The position numbers were made by a program, and so were the translations under genes. Under the pieces are notes generated by a model, which was not told the origin of the DNA, did no database searches, and saw only the letters and a program-made list of their open reading frames with translations. Positions 8,658-16,354 of a DNA stretch of 34,061 bases are shown here, piece after piece; position 1 is the stretch's first letter; every line of letters begins with the position of its first letter. The stretch is from assembly GCA_016787285.1 (NCBI GenBank), contig JAEUUV010000332.1, positions 1 through 34,061 of the forward strand, read 5' to 3'. Source of the DNA: Saprospiraceae bacterium. GTDB taxonomy: Bacteria > Bacteroidota > Bacteroidia > Chitinophagales > Saprospiraceae.

Positions 8658-8987
8658 TCAATGCTTGTGCCCTTCTTCGCCATGATCTGCCGGCTTGTCG
8701 GTTCGGACAAGGTCCATCCCGCACTTGGAACATTTATCACCGGCTTTGCCTGTGATTTCGGGATGCATCGGGCAAGCATACGTGGCATCGGCATCCACTT
8801 TAACAGGTTCTAAGTCCATACCGCATTTAGAGCAGGTGTCGCCTGCTTTACCGGTGATTTCCGGGTGCATTGGGCAGGCGTATGCGGCATTTTGATCGGT
8901 ATTGGCTGCTTTGGGCGTGTTTTTACAAGCGACGAATACACCGAGCAACCCTGCGAGTGCCAAACCCGCAATGAGCAAGTTTTTCAT
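8658..8987 (-). CDS. Lipoprotein with two tandem heavy-metal-binding domains
   Basis: A 109-residue lipoprotein (lipobox VFVAC, Cys21). It is almost entirely two copies of a short heavy-metal-binding domain (about 36-61 and 70-94), each YACPMHPEITGKAGD then CSKCGMDL, spaced exactly 34 codons apart. The C-terminus is His-rich (DHGEEGHKH). The repeats are also similar at the DNA level, so they arose by internal duplication. The same domain type is found singly at the N-terminus of both CusB-like adaptors, which suggests a periplasmic copper buffer that feeds the adaptors. No enzyme domain is present. It lies 69 bases upstream of the HMA protein gene. Confidence 0.85.
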   Translation of the reverse strand: MKNLLIAGLALAGLLGVFVACKNTPKAANTDQNAAYACPMHPEITGKAGDTCSKCGMDLEPVKVDADATYACPMHPEITGKAGDKCSKCGMDLVRTDKPADHGEEGHKH

Positions 8988-9028
8988 ACAAAGAGATTTT
9001 AAGCATTGTGAACTGGAAGAAAAGCCTA

Positions 9029-9069
9029 AAACCCGTTCGGAAAAGGTTTATAGCCATCCGAAACGGTTT
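9029..9069 (-). terminator. Possible rho-independent terminator
   Basis: Imperfect 12-base arms (9029-9040 and 9058-9069, two adjacent mismatches) are followed on the minus strand by a T-rich stretch (TTTAGGCTTTTC). It lies 51 bases after the stop of the Cys-rich protein gene (9121) and before the tandem-domain lipoprotein. It could separate these two transcripts or only weaken read-through. Confidence 0.35.
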
Positions 9070-9120
9070 TACGCGTGATAATAAAGGTCTGAAATGGGCA
9101 CACGTCGGGCTGACGCGGCA

Positions 9121-9552
9121 TTAAACGCCGATCTTAGGCGGCTGCCAAATGGGGAGAAATACGGCTTCGGGCAGGTGATCGATGAAATAAAACGCGGCTT
9201 TACGCACCGAAGCCAATAGGTTGGGTAATTGAAAATTGTCTCCCAAAGGGAGAGCGAAAGAAGCGCCGGAAGAAGCGATCAGACCGCATCCGGGGCAATG
9301 GCAGCCACCGTGTTCATGGTCGCATGGGCAATCTCCGCCGGAATGCCGGTGTTCGCCGCATGGGGCGCTGTCGGAAATATGGAAAGCGCGCGCTTTGTCC
9401 GTTTTTTGGCAGCAGGACTTTCTTTCTTTCACGTCCCCTGACTTTGTCGTACCTCCGGCGTGTTCGCTACCGCAAGCCCACACGTTATTTGTGGGCGCCG
9501 TGACAAGCACACCGAGGAGGAAAAACAAAATATGGACGCTACTAAGTCTCAT
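9121..9552 (-). CDS. Cys/His-rich exported protein, probable metal binder
   Basis: A 143-residue protein with a signal peptide (about 1-26). The central segment has nine Cys (27, 47, 48, 65, 75, 77, 84, 86, 89) and many His in clusters such as CGEHRH, CPCDHEHGG and CHCPGCG. The C-terminal third is hydrophobic/aromatic and ends PIWQPPKIGV. I do not recognise a named family. It has a clear relative in this window at 32597-33007, with Cys at the same positions and a matching tail. The composition suggests soft-metal binding, in a metallothionein-like sense, in the periplasm or at the outer membrane. It lies 46 bases downstream of the CopB-type ATPase gene and has its own promoter candidate. An antisense reading with many Cys codons is not considered real. 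Confidence 0.75.
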   Translation of the reverse strand: MRLSSVHILFFLLGVLVTAPTNNVWACGSEHAGGTTKSGDVKERKSCCQKTDKARAFHISDSAPCGEHRHSGGDCPCDHEHGGCHCPGCGLIASSGASFALPLGDNFQLPNLLASVRKAAFYFIDHLPEAVFLPIWQPPKIGV

Positions 9553-9564
9553 TTTTAACTAAAA

Positions 9565-9594
9565 CAAGTATATTATCGAAGTGTTTGTGACAAA
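9565..9594 (-). promoter_or_regulatory. Candidate Bacteroidota promoter for the Cys-rich gene
   Basis: On the minus strand, TTTG (9591-9594) is followed after 18 bases by TATACTTG (9565-9572), one base off the TAnnTTTG -7 consensus. The predicted start of transcription lies just before the ATG at 9552. The match is moderate and untested. Confidence 0.35.
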
Positions 9595-9598
9595 AACG

Positions 9599-11659
9599 CT
9601 ACTTCAAACTTCGTCGCAACAACTGCGCATTCAACGCCACCACGATGGTACTGACCGACATCAGTACCGCGCCGAAAGCCGGCGAGATCATCAGATGCGG
9701 GTAAAAAATACCGGCAGCCACCGGGATGGCAACCAGGTTATATGCCGTGGCCCAAAACAGGTTTTGCACCATTTTCCGGTACGTCGCTTTCCCGAAACGT
9801 ACCAGGCGCAGAATGTCTTGCGGGTCGCTGTTCACCAGGATAATATCGGCGGTTTCGGCAGCAACGTCGGTGCCGGAACCCACGGCAATGCCCACATCGG
9901 CCCGGGCCAGCGCCGGAGCGTCGTTCACGCCGTCGCCGGTCATGGCCACGAACTCGCCCTGCTTTTGCAACCTTTCCACGATTTCCACTTTTTGATGGGG
10001 CAGCACCTCGGCATAAACGTCGTTCAGGCCCAACTGCCGCTTGACACTTTCCGCCACCTGCTTGTTGTCACCCGTAGCCATCACGACTTTGACGCCGTCT
10101 TCGTGAAATGCGTCAACGGCCGCGGCGGATGTTTTGCGTAGACGGTCGGCCAGGGCTATGAATCCGGCCAACCGGTCCTCTACCAGCACGAACACGACCG
10201 TTTCGGCGGCATCGCTCCTGGCATTTTCGGGCAATGCAATGTTATTGTCTTTCAGGTAATTGGGACTGACTACGAGCACCTCTTTGCCGGCAATTTTGCC
10301 GCGAATTCCCCGCGCGGTAAGCGATTGAAAATCGCGGACTTCGAGCAAGGCCAACCCTTGCGATTTGGCATGTTTCACAATACCCCCGGCAATCGGGTGT
10401 TCCGAGTTTTGTTCCAGCGAAGCGGCCAGTTGCAGAATGTCTTGTTCGCCGTAAGCAGCGGAGTGCGTGGAAATGCGCGTCACCCCGAATGCGCCTTCGG
10501 TCAGGGTGCCTGTTTTATCGAAGATGATGGCCGTAATTTTGCGGGCGTTTTCAAAAGCCGTGCGGTTGCGGATCAACAAGCCGTGTTGTGCCGAAAGCGC
10601 CGTGGAAATGGCTACCACCAAGGGAATGGCCAATCCCAGCGCGTGCGGACAGGCGATTACCATAACCGTCACCATGCGTTCGAGGGCGAAGGCCATCGGT
10701 TGGCCGGCCCAGAGCCAGTACGCCAGCGTGAGCACTCCGGCGGCAATGGCCAGATAAGTCAGCCAGCGCGCGGCGCGGTCGGCCAGGTTTTGTGTTTGTG
10801 ATTTGCCGGCCTGGGCTTCCCGAACCAGACGCACCACTTTTTGCAGGTAGCTGTCCTGCCCGGCGCCGGTCACTTTCATTTTCAATGCACCGCTACCGTT
10901 TAATGATCCGGCGATGACTTTAGCGCCAGCTTCTTTCACTACCGGCTGCGATTCGCCGGTGAGCATGGATTCGTTCACAAAACCCGAACCGTCTGTCACG
11001 ACACCGTCAGCCGGTATCTTTTCATTGGCTTTCACCAGTACCACGTCGTCAGGTTTCAGGTGTTGAACCGGGTGATCCTGCACCGAGCCGTCGGGCTGAA
11101 CTACGTGTGCCTCGGCGGGCATCAGGCTCACCAGCATTTCCAGCGCCCGTGAAGCGCCCGACACGGTTTTCATTTCGATCCAGTGGCCGAGCAACATGAC
11201 GACGATCAGTGTGGCGAGTTCCCAGTAAAAATCCATGCCCGGCAGTCCGAACGTGACGGCCACACTGTACACAAATGCCACCGTGGTCGCCATCGCGATG
11301 AGCGTCATCATACCAGGGTTGCGGTGCCGCAATTCCGCCGCTGCGCCCGCCAGAAAAGGCTGGTTGCCATAAGCAAACAACACGGACGACAGGCCGAACA
11401 GTGCCCACTTTCGCCCCGCAAAATCCAGGTGGAACCCGAGTATATGTTGCACCATATCGGACAGCAGTAGAATCGGGATGGTCAACGCAAGCGACAACCA
11501 GAACTTCTGCCGAAACCCATGCACGGAATGGCCGGCATGTTTGTCGTGTCCCCCATGCGCATTTCCGTGCATGGAATGATCGTGCTGATAGCGCTTCTGC
11601 ACGGGTTTAGGCGTCAGTTTTTGCGGTGCCGCGGCATGATGATAGTGATGCTGTTCCAT
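9599..11659 (-). CDS. copB: CopB-type P1B-3 copper-translocating ATPase
   Basis: Inner-membrane ATP-driven copper exporter of 686 residues. The cytosolic N-terminus lacks an HMA domain and is His-rich instead (12 His in the first 48 residues). P-type landmarks are all present: TGES (234-237), the metal-site CPH in the sixth helix (337-339), the phosphorylation motif DKTGTLT (381-387), the nucleotide-binding HP (421-422) and GDGVNDAP (575-582). The last helices contain YNLVAIP and [12 protein letters not shown], the P1B-3 signature. CPH rather than CPC marks the CopB/P1B-3 class, reported for Cu(II)/Ag and Cu(I) export. It appears to be the first gene of region A, with about 217 non-coding bases before it that hold a possible regulatory element. 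Confidence 0.94.
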   Translation of the reverse strand: MEQHHYHHAAAPQKLTPKPVQKRYQHDHSMHGNAHGGHDKHAGHSVHGFRQKFWLSLALTIPILLLSDMVQHILGFHLDFAGRKWALFGLSSVLFAYGNQPFLAGAAAELRHRNPGMMTLIAMATTVAFVYSVAVTFGLPGMDFYWELATLIVVMLLGHWIEMKTVSGASRALEMLVSLMPAEAHVVQPDGSVQDHPVQHLKPDDVVLVKANEKIPADGVVTDGSGFVNESMLTGESQPVVKEAGAKVIAGSLNGSGALKMKVTGAGQDSYLQKVVRLVREAQAGKSQTQNLADRAARWLTYLAIAAGVLTLAYWLWAGQPMAFALERMVTVMVIACPHALGLAIPLVVAISTALSAQHGLLIRNRTAFENARKITAIIFDKTGTLTEGAFGVTRISTHSAAYGEQDILQLAASLEQNSEHPIAGGIVKHAKSQGLALLEVRDFQSLTARGIRGKIAGKEVLVVSPNYLKDNNIALPENARSDAAETVVFVLVEDRLAGFIALADRLRKTSAAAVDAFHEDGVKVVMATGDNKQVAESVKRQLGLNDVYAEVLPHQKVEIVERLQKQGEFVAMTGDGVNDAPALARADVGIAVGSGTDVAAETADIILVNSDPQDILRLVRFGKATYRKMVQNLFWATAYNLVAIPVAAGIFYPHLMISPAFGAVLMSVSTIVVALNAQLLRRSLK

Positions 11660-11692
11660 GGTATTCGACGTAGTGTAGTGCGATCAAAGTGC

Positions 11693-11725
11693 TAAAAAGG
11701 TTGCGTGGCGGTCTGAAAAGTAACA
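11693..11725 (-). promoter_or_regulatory. Weak third copy of the sigma-gene upstream element
   Basis: Aligned without gaps to the element before the ECF sigma gene (32418-32450), 19 of 33 positions agree, including the core GCAACCTTT on the minus strand and part of the A/T tract. It lies 34 bases before the copB start. The similarity is too low to be sure; a chance match is possible. Confidence 0.25.
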
Positions 11726-11811
11726 CGACAAACAGAAGCCATTATCGCAACGGGCTTCCCGAGCCGTTTTTCATAGCGGGATTGCCTTTGTACGATGCAA
11801 AGTTCGGGGCG

Positions 11812-11828
11812 ATGCCCGGGGCGGGCAT
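11812..11828. other. Tight GC hairpin between radical oxidase and copB genes
   Basis: Perfect 7-base arms ATGCCCG and CGGGCAT flank a GGG loop. It lies 49 bases after the stop of the copper radical oxidase gene in the direction of transcription. No T-run follows, so it may be an mRNA 3'-end stabiliser or part of a terminator of another type. Confidence 0.35.
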
Positions 11829-11876
11829 TATGAAATTTTGGAAAGGATTTACGAAATTACAGGCACTACGCCAACG

Positions 11877-13859
11877 TCACGGTTGAACCACTACCTTCCG
11901 AAAGAAAAACCGCGTCTTTGTCTCGATCCTCAAAAAATATACGCTTGCCGGAACGTCCGCAAGTGCCAATCGGATTTGCCCGGCATAATCCGGGGTAAAC
12001 TCATTCTGCCATCGGCGCAAGATTTTTCCGGAGCCGTCCGACAATACGATGGATCGAATGTTTTCTCCTTTTGGCAATACACCTTGCAGGAATATCTCGT
12101 GATTCGCCGGGTTGGGGAATACCGTAAAAACAGGGTCTGTAGGAACATTGTCTACCGATACTGATGGTGCCTGTCCGGGCAGAATCCGCACCATGCGGGC
12201 TTCCGACGGTATATCGTCCACCATTGCCCACAGCAAGTACCAACCGGGCAGCGCTTTCAGCGAATCGTCGGGGATTTCTGCGTCGACAGCCTGGTTTTCA
12301 ACAGAAAAATTCAAATCGAGAAAACGGTTTTCCCCGCAGTTCATCATGTGGGTAACAGCCTGTGTGCTTTGCAAAACCACCGAAGTGGGTGCGTTGGTGC
12401 GCGCCACGTCGAAATGTATCGTCTCGCCGCGCCGATAATCGGTTTTTTCCAGGTTCAGGATTTGCGGACGCACGCCCCGGAACAGGTACGGCGGCTCGTA
12501 AGCGTCAATGATGCTCAAAGGCGGCTCGTTGCCGGGCGCGCCTTCCCCGCCGACCACTATAATTCGGCCATCGGGTACCAGAATTGCCAAAGCGTGGTAT
12601 TCCCGTTTGCGGGGCATCGGTGCAAGCCGCCGCCAGGTATCGGCGTATGGATCGTATTGATCGGTCAAGTCCATGTAGCCCCATTGGTTCATGGGCGCAG
12701 GGTGGGCGGGGTCTTCTTTGGCCCCGGCGAGTACGAGGATACGGCGGTCTGGAGTCAGCACCGTTTCGGAGCGGGAGCGGAGCGGCGCAAAGTGTGCACG
12801 CAACGACCAGGTGTTGGCGACCGGGTCGTAGCGTTCGACCAGTTTTCCGCCGCTGCCCGCCGGGAACGGCTTAAAACCTATGGCAATGACATCACCTTCC
12901 GGCAAATGCACCAGTTCGTGATCCACGTGGTCGCCGTTGGGCATCCGGTTGCCTTGCACGAAATCGGCGGCCAAGTCCCATTCTTCGGTCACCGGGTCGA
13001 ACAGTTGTGGCGGGCGGAACGTCATCAGGGCTTTGCCGCTGTACAGCGTCAGGATGGGCGATTGCTCCATGCCGATGGCTACCGTGTCGGCCCATTCGGT
13101 CGTACCGGCGATAGGGTCGTAGAGTTCGGAGGTTTTCACCCGAATGGGGTTGTTCAGCCCGCCTCCGCCTACAATGAGCAGCCGCCCGTCGGCGAGTTGC
13201 GTCATGGAAGGGTACCAGCGGTAATCAAGCATGAGCGGCAAAGACTGCCAGGTTTGCGCGGCGAGGTCGAACTGTTTGATTTTCCGCGTACCGGGGCCGT
13301 AAATTTCCTGGTCCGTGCCGCCCGCCATGATGACCTTGTTGTTCCAGAGCAGTTTGGAGGCAGCGCAACCCTGCACCTGTATATCGCCCGTAATGGCAAG
13401 CGTATCGTCGAGCGCGGGGTCGAACACGAACGGGTCTTTGGTATTATGGCAGTAGTAAATACTGCCGTCAGGCAGCAAAACGCCGAGGTCGGTTCCGCCG
13501 AGCGGTTCGGGCGAGTTCATGATGGTCGTCCACTGGCCGGGGTGGGTTTCGGGTTCCAGTTGCGCATCATGAATGACCGTGCCGACGATGCCCGTTGTGG
13601 CGTTTTGGAAAAGTTCGAAGCCGCGTGCAGCCACGTTGAAAAAGAAATAATACGGGTCGAGGTTTTCAAAACGATAGACCCCGCCGGCATCGGTACGAGC
13701 CTCCCGGAACATGGAGGTGTCGTTGAGAAAAATGGTCACGCGGGCATTGGCCACGGGCGCGCCGTTGGGGGCGGTGACTGTGCCGGTGAGGGTTTGAGCG
13801 GAAAGATAGCCACAAACCAGTACAAAAAAAGCGATAAACAGGATGGGGGTGTGACGCAT
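11877..13859 (-). CDS. Copper radical oxidase (galactose/glyoxal oxidase-like) with T9SS sorting domain
   Basis: Exported 660-residue protein. It has a signal peptide ending YLSAQ (about 1-22), a carboxypeptidase-regulatory-like beta domain (about 24-103), a kelch-type seven-bladed propeller (about 115-455), a DUF1929/galactose-oxidase C-terminal domain (about 456-562) and a T9SS type-A sorting domain (about 575-660; FPNPANHE). The five residues of the galactose oxidase site are in place: Cys165 (VQGCAAS) and Tyr216 (RWYPSM) for the Cys-Tyr cofactor, Tyr421-His422 (EYHALAILVPDGR) and His504 (AVTHMMN). In GAO these are C228, Y272, Y495, H496 and H581. Such enzymes oxidise an alcohol or aldehyde with O2, giving H2O2; the substrate here is unknown. 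It is the last gene of region B, downstream of two other copper proteins. A relic of a second copy lies at 17965-18108. Confidence 0.85.
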   Translation of the reverse strand: MRHTPILFIAFFVLVCGYLSAQTLTGTVTAPNGAPVANARVTIFLNDTSMFREARTDAGGVYRFENLDPYYFFFNVAARGFELFQNATTGIVGTVIHDAQLEPETHPGQWTTIMNSPEPLGGTDLGVLLPDGSIYYCHNTKDPFVFDPALDDTLAITGDIQVQGCAASKLLWNNKVIMAGGTDQEIYGPGTRKIKQFDLAAQTWQSLPLMLDYRWYPSMTQLADGRLLIVGGGGLNNPIRVKTSELYDPIAGTTEWADTVAIGMEQSPILTLYSGKALMTFRPPQLFDPVTEEWDLAADFVQGNRMPNGDHVDHELVHLPEGDVIAIGFKPFPAGSGGKLVERYDPVANTWSLRAHFAPLRSRSETVLTPDRRILVLAGAKEDPAHPAPMNQWGYMDLTDQYDPYADTWRRLAPMPRKREYHALAILVPDGRIIVVGGEGAPGNEPPLSIIDAYEPPYLFRGVRPQILNLEKTDYRRGETIHFDVARTNAPTSVVLQSTQAVTHMMNCGENRFLDLNFSVENQAVDAEIPDDSLKALPGWYLLWAMVDDIPSEARMVRILPGQAPSVSVDNVPTDPVFTVFPNPANHEIFLQGVLPKGENIRSIVLSDGSGKILRRWQNEFTPDYAGQIRLALADVPASVYFLRIETKTRFFFRKVVVQP

Positions 13860-13934
13860 GGAGGTGGATTTAAAATTATTTGCGACGGTGATTTTTGCCC
13901 GGTTTTTATCCTTGTGTTCCGGTATCGGATTCCC

Positions 13935-15134
13935 TTATTTTTTTACAAAGGTACGTCCGGCGATTACCCTTCCGTTTTCATCCCTGATTTTCAGGAAGTA
14001 TATTCCGGTAGCCAGGCGTTGTACCGGAATACGCTGTTCGGGCGAAATATCTTGCCGTAACACCGAACTGCCGTTTTCCGAAAGAATTTCCACTTCTATT
14101 TTGCCCTTTGGTGGCGACGCATGGAATCGTAGGATCAGAAAATCTATGACCGGGTTCGGCAGAATTTGGACAGATTTGCCCACTTCTGCTTCCGAGGTGG
14201 CACTGTGATGTTGAATATAAACAGCCGCAGCGTTTTGATGCCATAAAACCTCGTTCACAGGAGCATAATAATTGATCCGGATGCTATCTTCTCCATTGAT
14301 GATTGGTAGGAGTATGATGCCGATGCTTTCGCCAAACGATAAGTCAAGCGTATCGGCAGATACAGCCGGTATTTGCGGAACACCATTGCGTACGACCACT
14401 GTAGCCGACAGTATTTCGGGGAAAATGACTTCCCGGCGCCCGGCGCCGAAATGGGTTAGCGTTAGATAAACCGGCAATTGGTCGAGCGCTGTAAAGATCG
14501 CAACGTTACCATCATAATCGCCCAATGCATCGCCGTACTGACCGTTGATAACAAAATAATCCGGAGAAAATGGGGGCAGGTTCCCTTGTTGCGGCGGATT
14601 CAGGCGCCATTCCTTATCAATTTCACCCAAGAGCCAATGATAATCCTTGAAATATTGGGGGCCTCCTGTGTAGGCTCTTTTCGCTCCGCCGGCGGCCAAG
14701 ACGGTACACAGGCCTGCCATACCCATTTGCCCGTGTACCGGGTTTTGTAATCCGCAGTGATAAAAATAGTCGCCTGTTGTACTCGCCCGGAACGCAAAAA
14801 CGGATGTATTGCCAGGTTGAATGATCTGTGGATTTACCGGCTCACCGTTATTGGAGGTGTCGCTTCCGAATCCGTGCAAATGAAAGGTGTGCGCCATACT
14901 GCCGGCGTTGTATACACTAATTCGAACGCTGTCGCCTTCTGCAACCACAAGTCTCGGGCCTGGGTATGCTACCGGGCTGCCACCGGGTATCTGAAACCCC
15001 CAAACGGGCAAATTTGCTCCGTCGGGCATTTTCACCGTGCCGTCTTCGGAAGCCATCAGTTGAAAGGTTTTCAGTGGTTGCGCCGGCAGATTTGCCGATA
15101 AAATTAATGCAATCCAAATGTACCAGTTTTTCAT
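13935..15134 (-). CDS. Cupredoxin / multicopper-oxidase-like exported protein with T9SS sorting domain
   Basis: A 399-residue exported protein (signal peptide ending NLPAQ). The first cupredoxin domain (about 22-150) keeps copper-site motifs: HTFHLHG (His82, 85, 87) and YHCGLQNPVHGQMGM (His126, Cys127, His134, Met137/139). The second half (about 165-310) has a beta-sandwich feel, but only scattered His (LTHFG, LWHQN) and no HxH or HCH. It is therefore not a full laccase and may be a single-site electron carrier or a reduced two-domain form. The C-terminus is a sorting domain (ILPNPVIDF ... GRTFVKK). It lies between the 39-codon frame and the radical oxidase gene, and may deliver electrons or copper to its neighbours. 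Confidence 0.8.
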   Translation of the reverse strand: MKNWYIWIALILSANLPAQPLKTFQLMASEDGTVKMPDGANLPVWGFQIPGGSPVAYPGPRLVVAEGDSVRISVYNAGSMAHTFHLHGFGSDTSNNGEPVNPQIIQPGNTSVFAFRASTTGDYFYHCGLQNPVHGQMGMAGLCTVLAAGGAKRAYTGGPQYFKDYHWLLGEIDKEWRLNPPQQGNLPPFSPDYFVINGQYGDALGDYDGNVAIFTALDQLPVYLTLTHFGAGRREVIFPEILSATVVVRNGVPQIPAVSADTLDLSFGESIGIILLPIINGEDSIRINYYAPVNEVLWHQNAAAVYIQHHSATSEAEVGKSVQILPNPVIDFLILRFHASPPKGKIEVEILSENGSSVLRQDISPEQRIPVQRLATGIYFLKIRDENGRVIAGRTFVKK

Positions 15135-15146
15135 CGACGTTACTTT

Positions 15147-15266
15147 TTAATGGTAGCGAACATGCGTTCGTTTTGCCCCTGTGTAAACTTGTTTTTGCCG
15201 TCCGCGCGGAAAATCTGCCTGTTGCCGAAGTTCAATCAATTGCCGGTATTTCTCTTCACGGGTCAT
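15147..15266 (-). CDS. Small hypothetical protein (39 aa)
   Basis: An ATG frame fills the gap between the methyltransferase stop (12 bases away) and the cupredoxin start (12 bases away). It encodes 39 charged residues beginning MTREEKYRQLIELRQQ, likely an amphipathic helix, and ending with a basic tail. There is no signal peptide and no recognised family. Its snug fit in the operon supports it, but a chance frame cannot be excluded. Confidence 0.4.
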   Translation of the reverse strand: MTREEKYRQLIELRQQADFPRGRQKQVYTGAKRTHVRYH

Positions 15267-15278
15267 CTTACGATTGAA

Positions 15279-15923
15279 TTATGCTTTCTGAGCCGAAAGT
15301 ATCTCCAAGGTTCCGAAAACAGTCTGAAACCGTTCGTGCCGCATTACATCCCTGAATCCGGCCGCCGCGATCATATTGGGTACCAACCCTTGCAGATTGG
15401 CAGTAGTGGTTTCGAACCCATCGAGCCACTGTACGAGGTAAAAAAGGAGCCGTTGTGATCGATTGGTCGGAAGGCCCCAATCCGCGATGACGAGTCTGCC
15501 TCCGGGTTGTATTACCCGTAATATTTCGCGGAATGCCGTTTGTTTTTGAGTGTCCGTCAGATGGTGTAGGACCAAACTTGACACCACACAGTCGAAGGTA
15601 TTGTCTCCGAAGGGTAGCCTTTCTCCTCCATAATGCACTAACTGAATAGCGGTATCGCCGATTTTAGATTTGGCGATACGCAGCACCTTTTCATCCACGT
15701 CAATAGCCGTTATTTGCAATCCGGGAAGGGCTTTTTTCAACATCAGCGATAGTGTAGCCGTCCCGGTACCGAAGTCCAAAATTTTTTCATCACCACAAAG
15801 CCCGGCCCGGCTGATCAAGGCTTGTTTAAAACGACGTTCAGGCATAAATAGCCCAACAACGGCATCATACATTTTCGTCAGCCAATGGAATCGTAGTGCA
15901 GGAATGTACGTTGTGCCGCTCAT
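15279..15923 (-). CDS. Class I SAM-dependent methyltransferase
   Basis: A 214-residue cytoplasmic Rossmann methyltransferase of the UbiE/Methyltransf_11 type. Motif I is LDFGTGTATLSL (about 49-60), the acidic end of strand 2 is AIDVDEKVL, and the later motif VSSLVLHHL precedes the RVIQPGGRLVIADWG strand. Start is placed at the ATG at 15923 (MSGTTYIPALRFHWLTKMYD); a longer frame to 16190 would run through the lipoprotein gene upstream and is not protein-like. The substrate cannot be read from sequence: similar enzymes act on quinones, lipids, small thiols or metalloids. It is the only plainly cytoplasmic enzyme in region B. Confidence 0.85.
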   Translation of the reverse strand: MSGTTYIPALRFHWLTKMYDAVVGLFMPERRFKQALISRAGLCGDEKILDFGTGTATLSLMLKKALPGLQITAIDVDEKVLRIAKSKIGDTAIQLVHYGGERLPFGDNTFDCVVSSLVLHHLTDTQKQTAFREILRVIQPGGRLVIADWGLPTNRSQRLLFYLVQWLDGFETTTANLQGLVPNMIAAAGFRDVMRHERFQTVFGTLEILSAQKA

Positions 15924-15942
15924 GTGTTTTTTGCCATATTGT

Positions 15943-16314
15943 TTACTTCTCCAAATCAATTTCGACTTCTTTTCCGTCCACCATATTAGCAATGCGAAGG
16001 GTATTGCCTTCGAGGTGGTGAATCGTCCAGACATTCCCGGCCAACGTGAGTTTGGAGTTGCCTTCGTCGGCACTCCATGAGCCGGATGTAGGATGAGTGA
16101 ATGGCGTGATATTGGTGGTAATTTCAAACATGTTTCCGGTTTGTAAATGCAGGAATAGGGTCGTAGTAGAAGGAGATGCAACGCCATCAATTTTGATAGA
16201 AGTGGAATTCCACTCGGCGGTTAGTTGCTCGGCGAACGTCTCGTCTTTTTTGCAGGTGGTAAAGGCCAGACCCACCAGGAGCAGTGCGAAGAATACAGGC
16301 ATGAAATGTTTCAT
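15943..16314 (-). CDS. Small lipoprotein, lipocalin-like
   Basis: A 123-residue protein with a lipoprotein signal (LAFTTCKKDE, Cys21), then a short beta-rich domain with repeated turns (SGSWSADEGNSKLTLAGNVW, HLEGNTLRIANMVDGKEVEI). It resembles the lipocalin-like small lipoproteins of Bacteroidota, in which a pattern of W/G strands describes residual function or ligand binding. No metal ligands stand out. It lies between the multicopper oxidase and methyltransferase genes, 40 and 19 bases from them, so it is co-transcribed with both. Confidence 0.65.
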   Translation of the reverse strand: MKHFMPVFFALLLVGLAFTTCKKDETFAEQLTAEWNSTSIKIDGVASPSTTTLFLHLQTGNMFEITTNITPFTHPTSGSWSADEGNSKLTLAGNVWTIHHLEGNTLRIANMVDGKEVEIDLEK

Positions 16315-16354
16315 TGTTGTTCAATTTTATGTTTAAAGTGAATGAATTCGCGTG

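Noticed and set aside
8710..8890. Direct repeats that might suggest a CRISPR or tandem array
   Set aside because: Only two units, inside a gene and in frame; they are duplicated metal-binding domains.
11750..11771. Terminator-like hairpin plus T-run on the plus strand
   Set aside because: There is no plus-strand gene before it, and on the minus strand it has no T-run.
12348..14060. Long plus-strand frame of 570 codons opposite the radical oxidase gene
   Set aside because: The opposite strand has clear domains and active-site motifs. The antisense frame has no signal, no motif and biased composition typical of an antisense shadow.
15924..16190. N-terminal extension of the methyltransferase
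   Set aside because: It overlaps the whole 3' part of the lipoprotein gene in another frame and is not protein-like.
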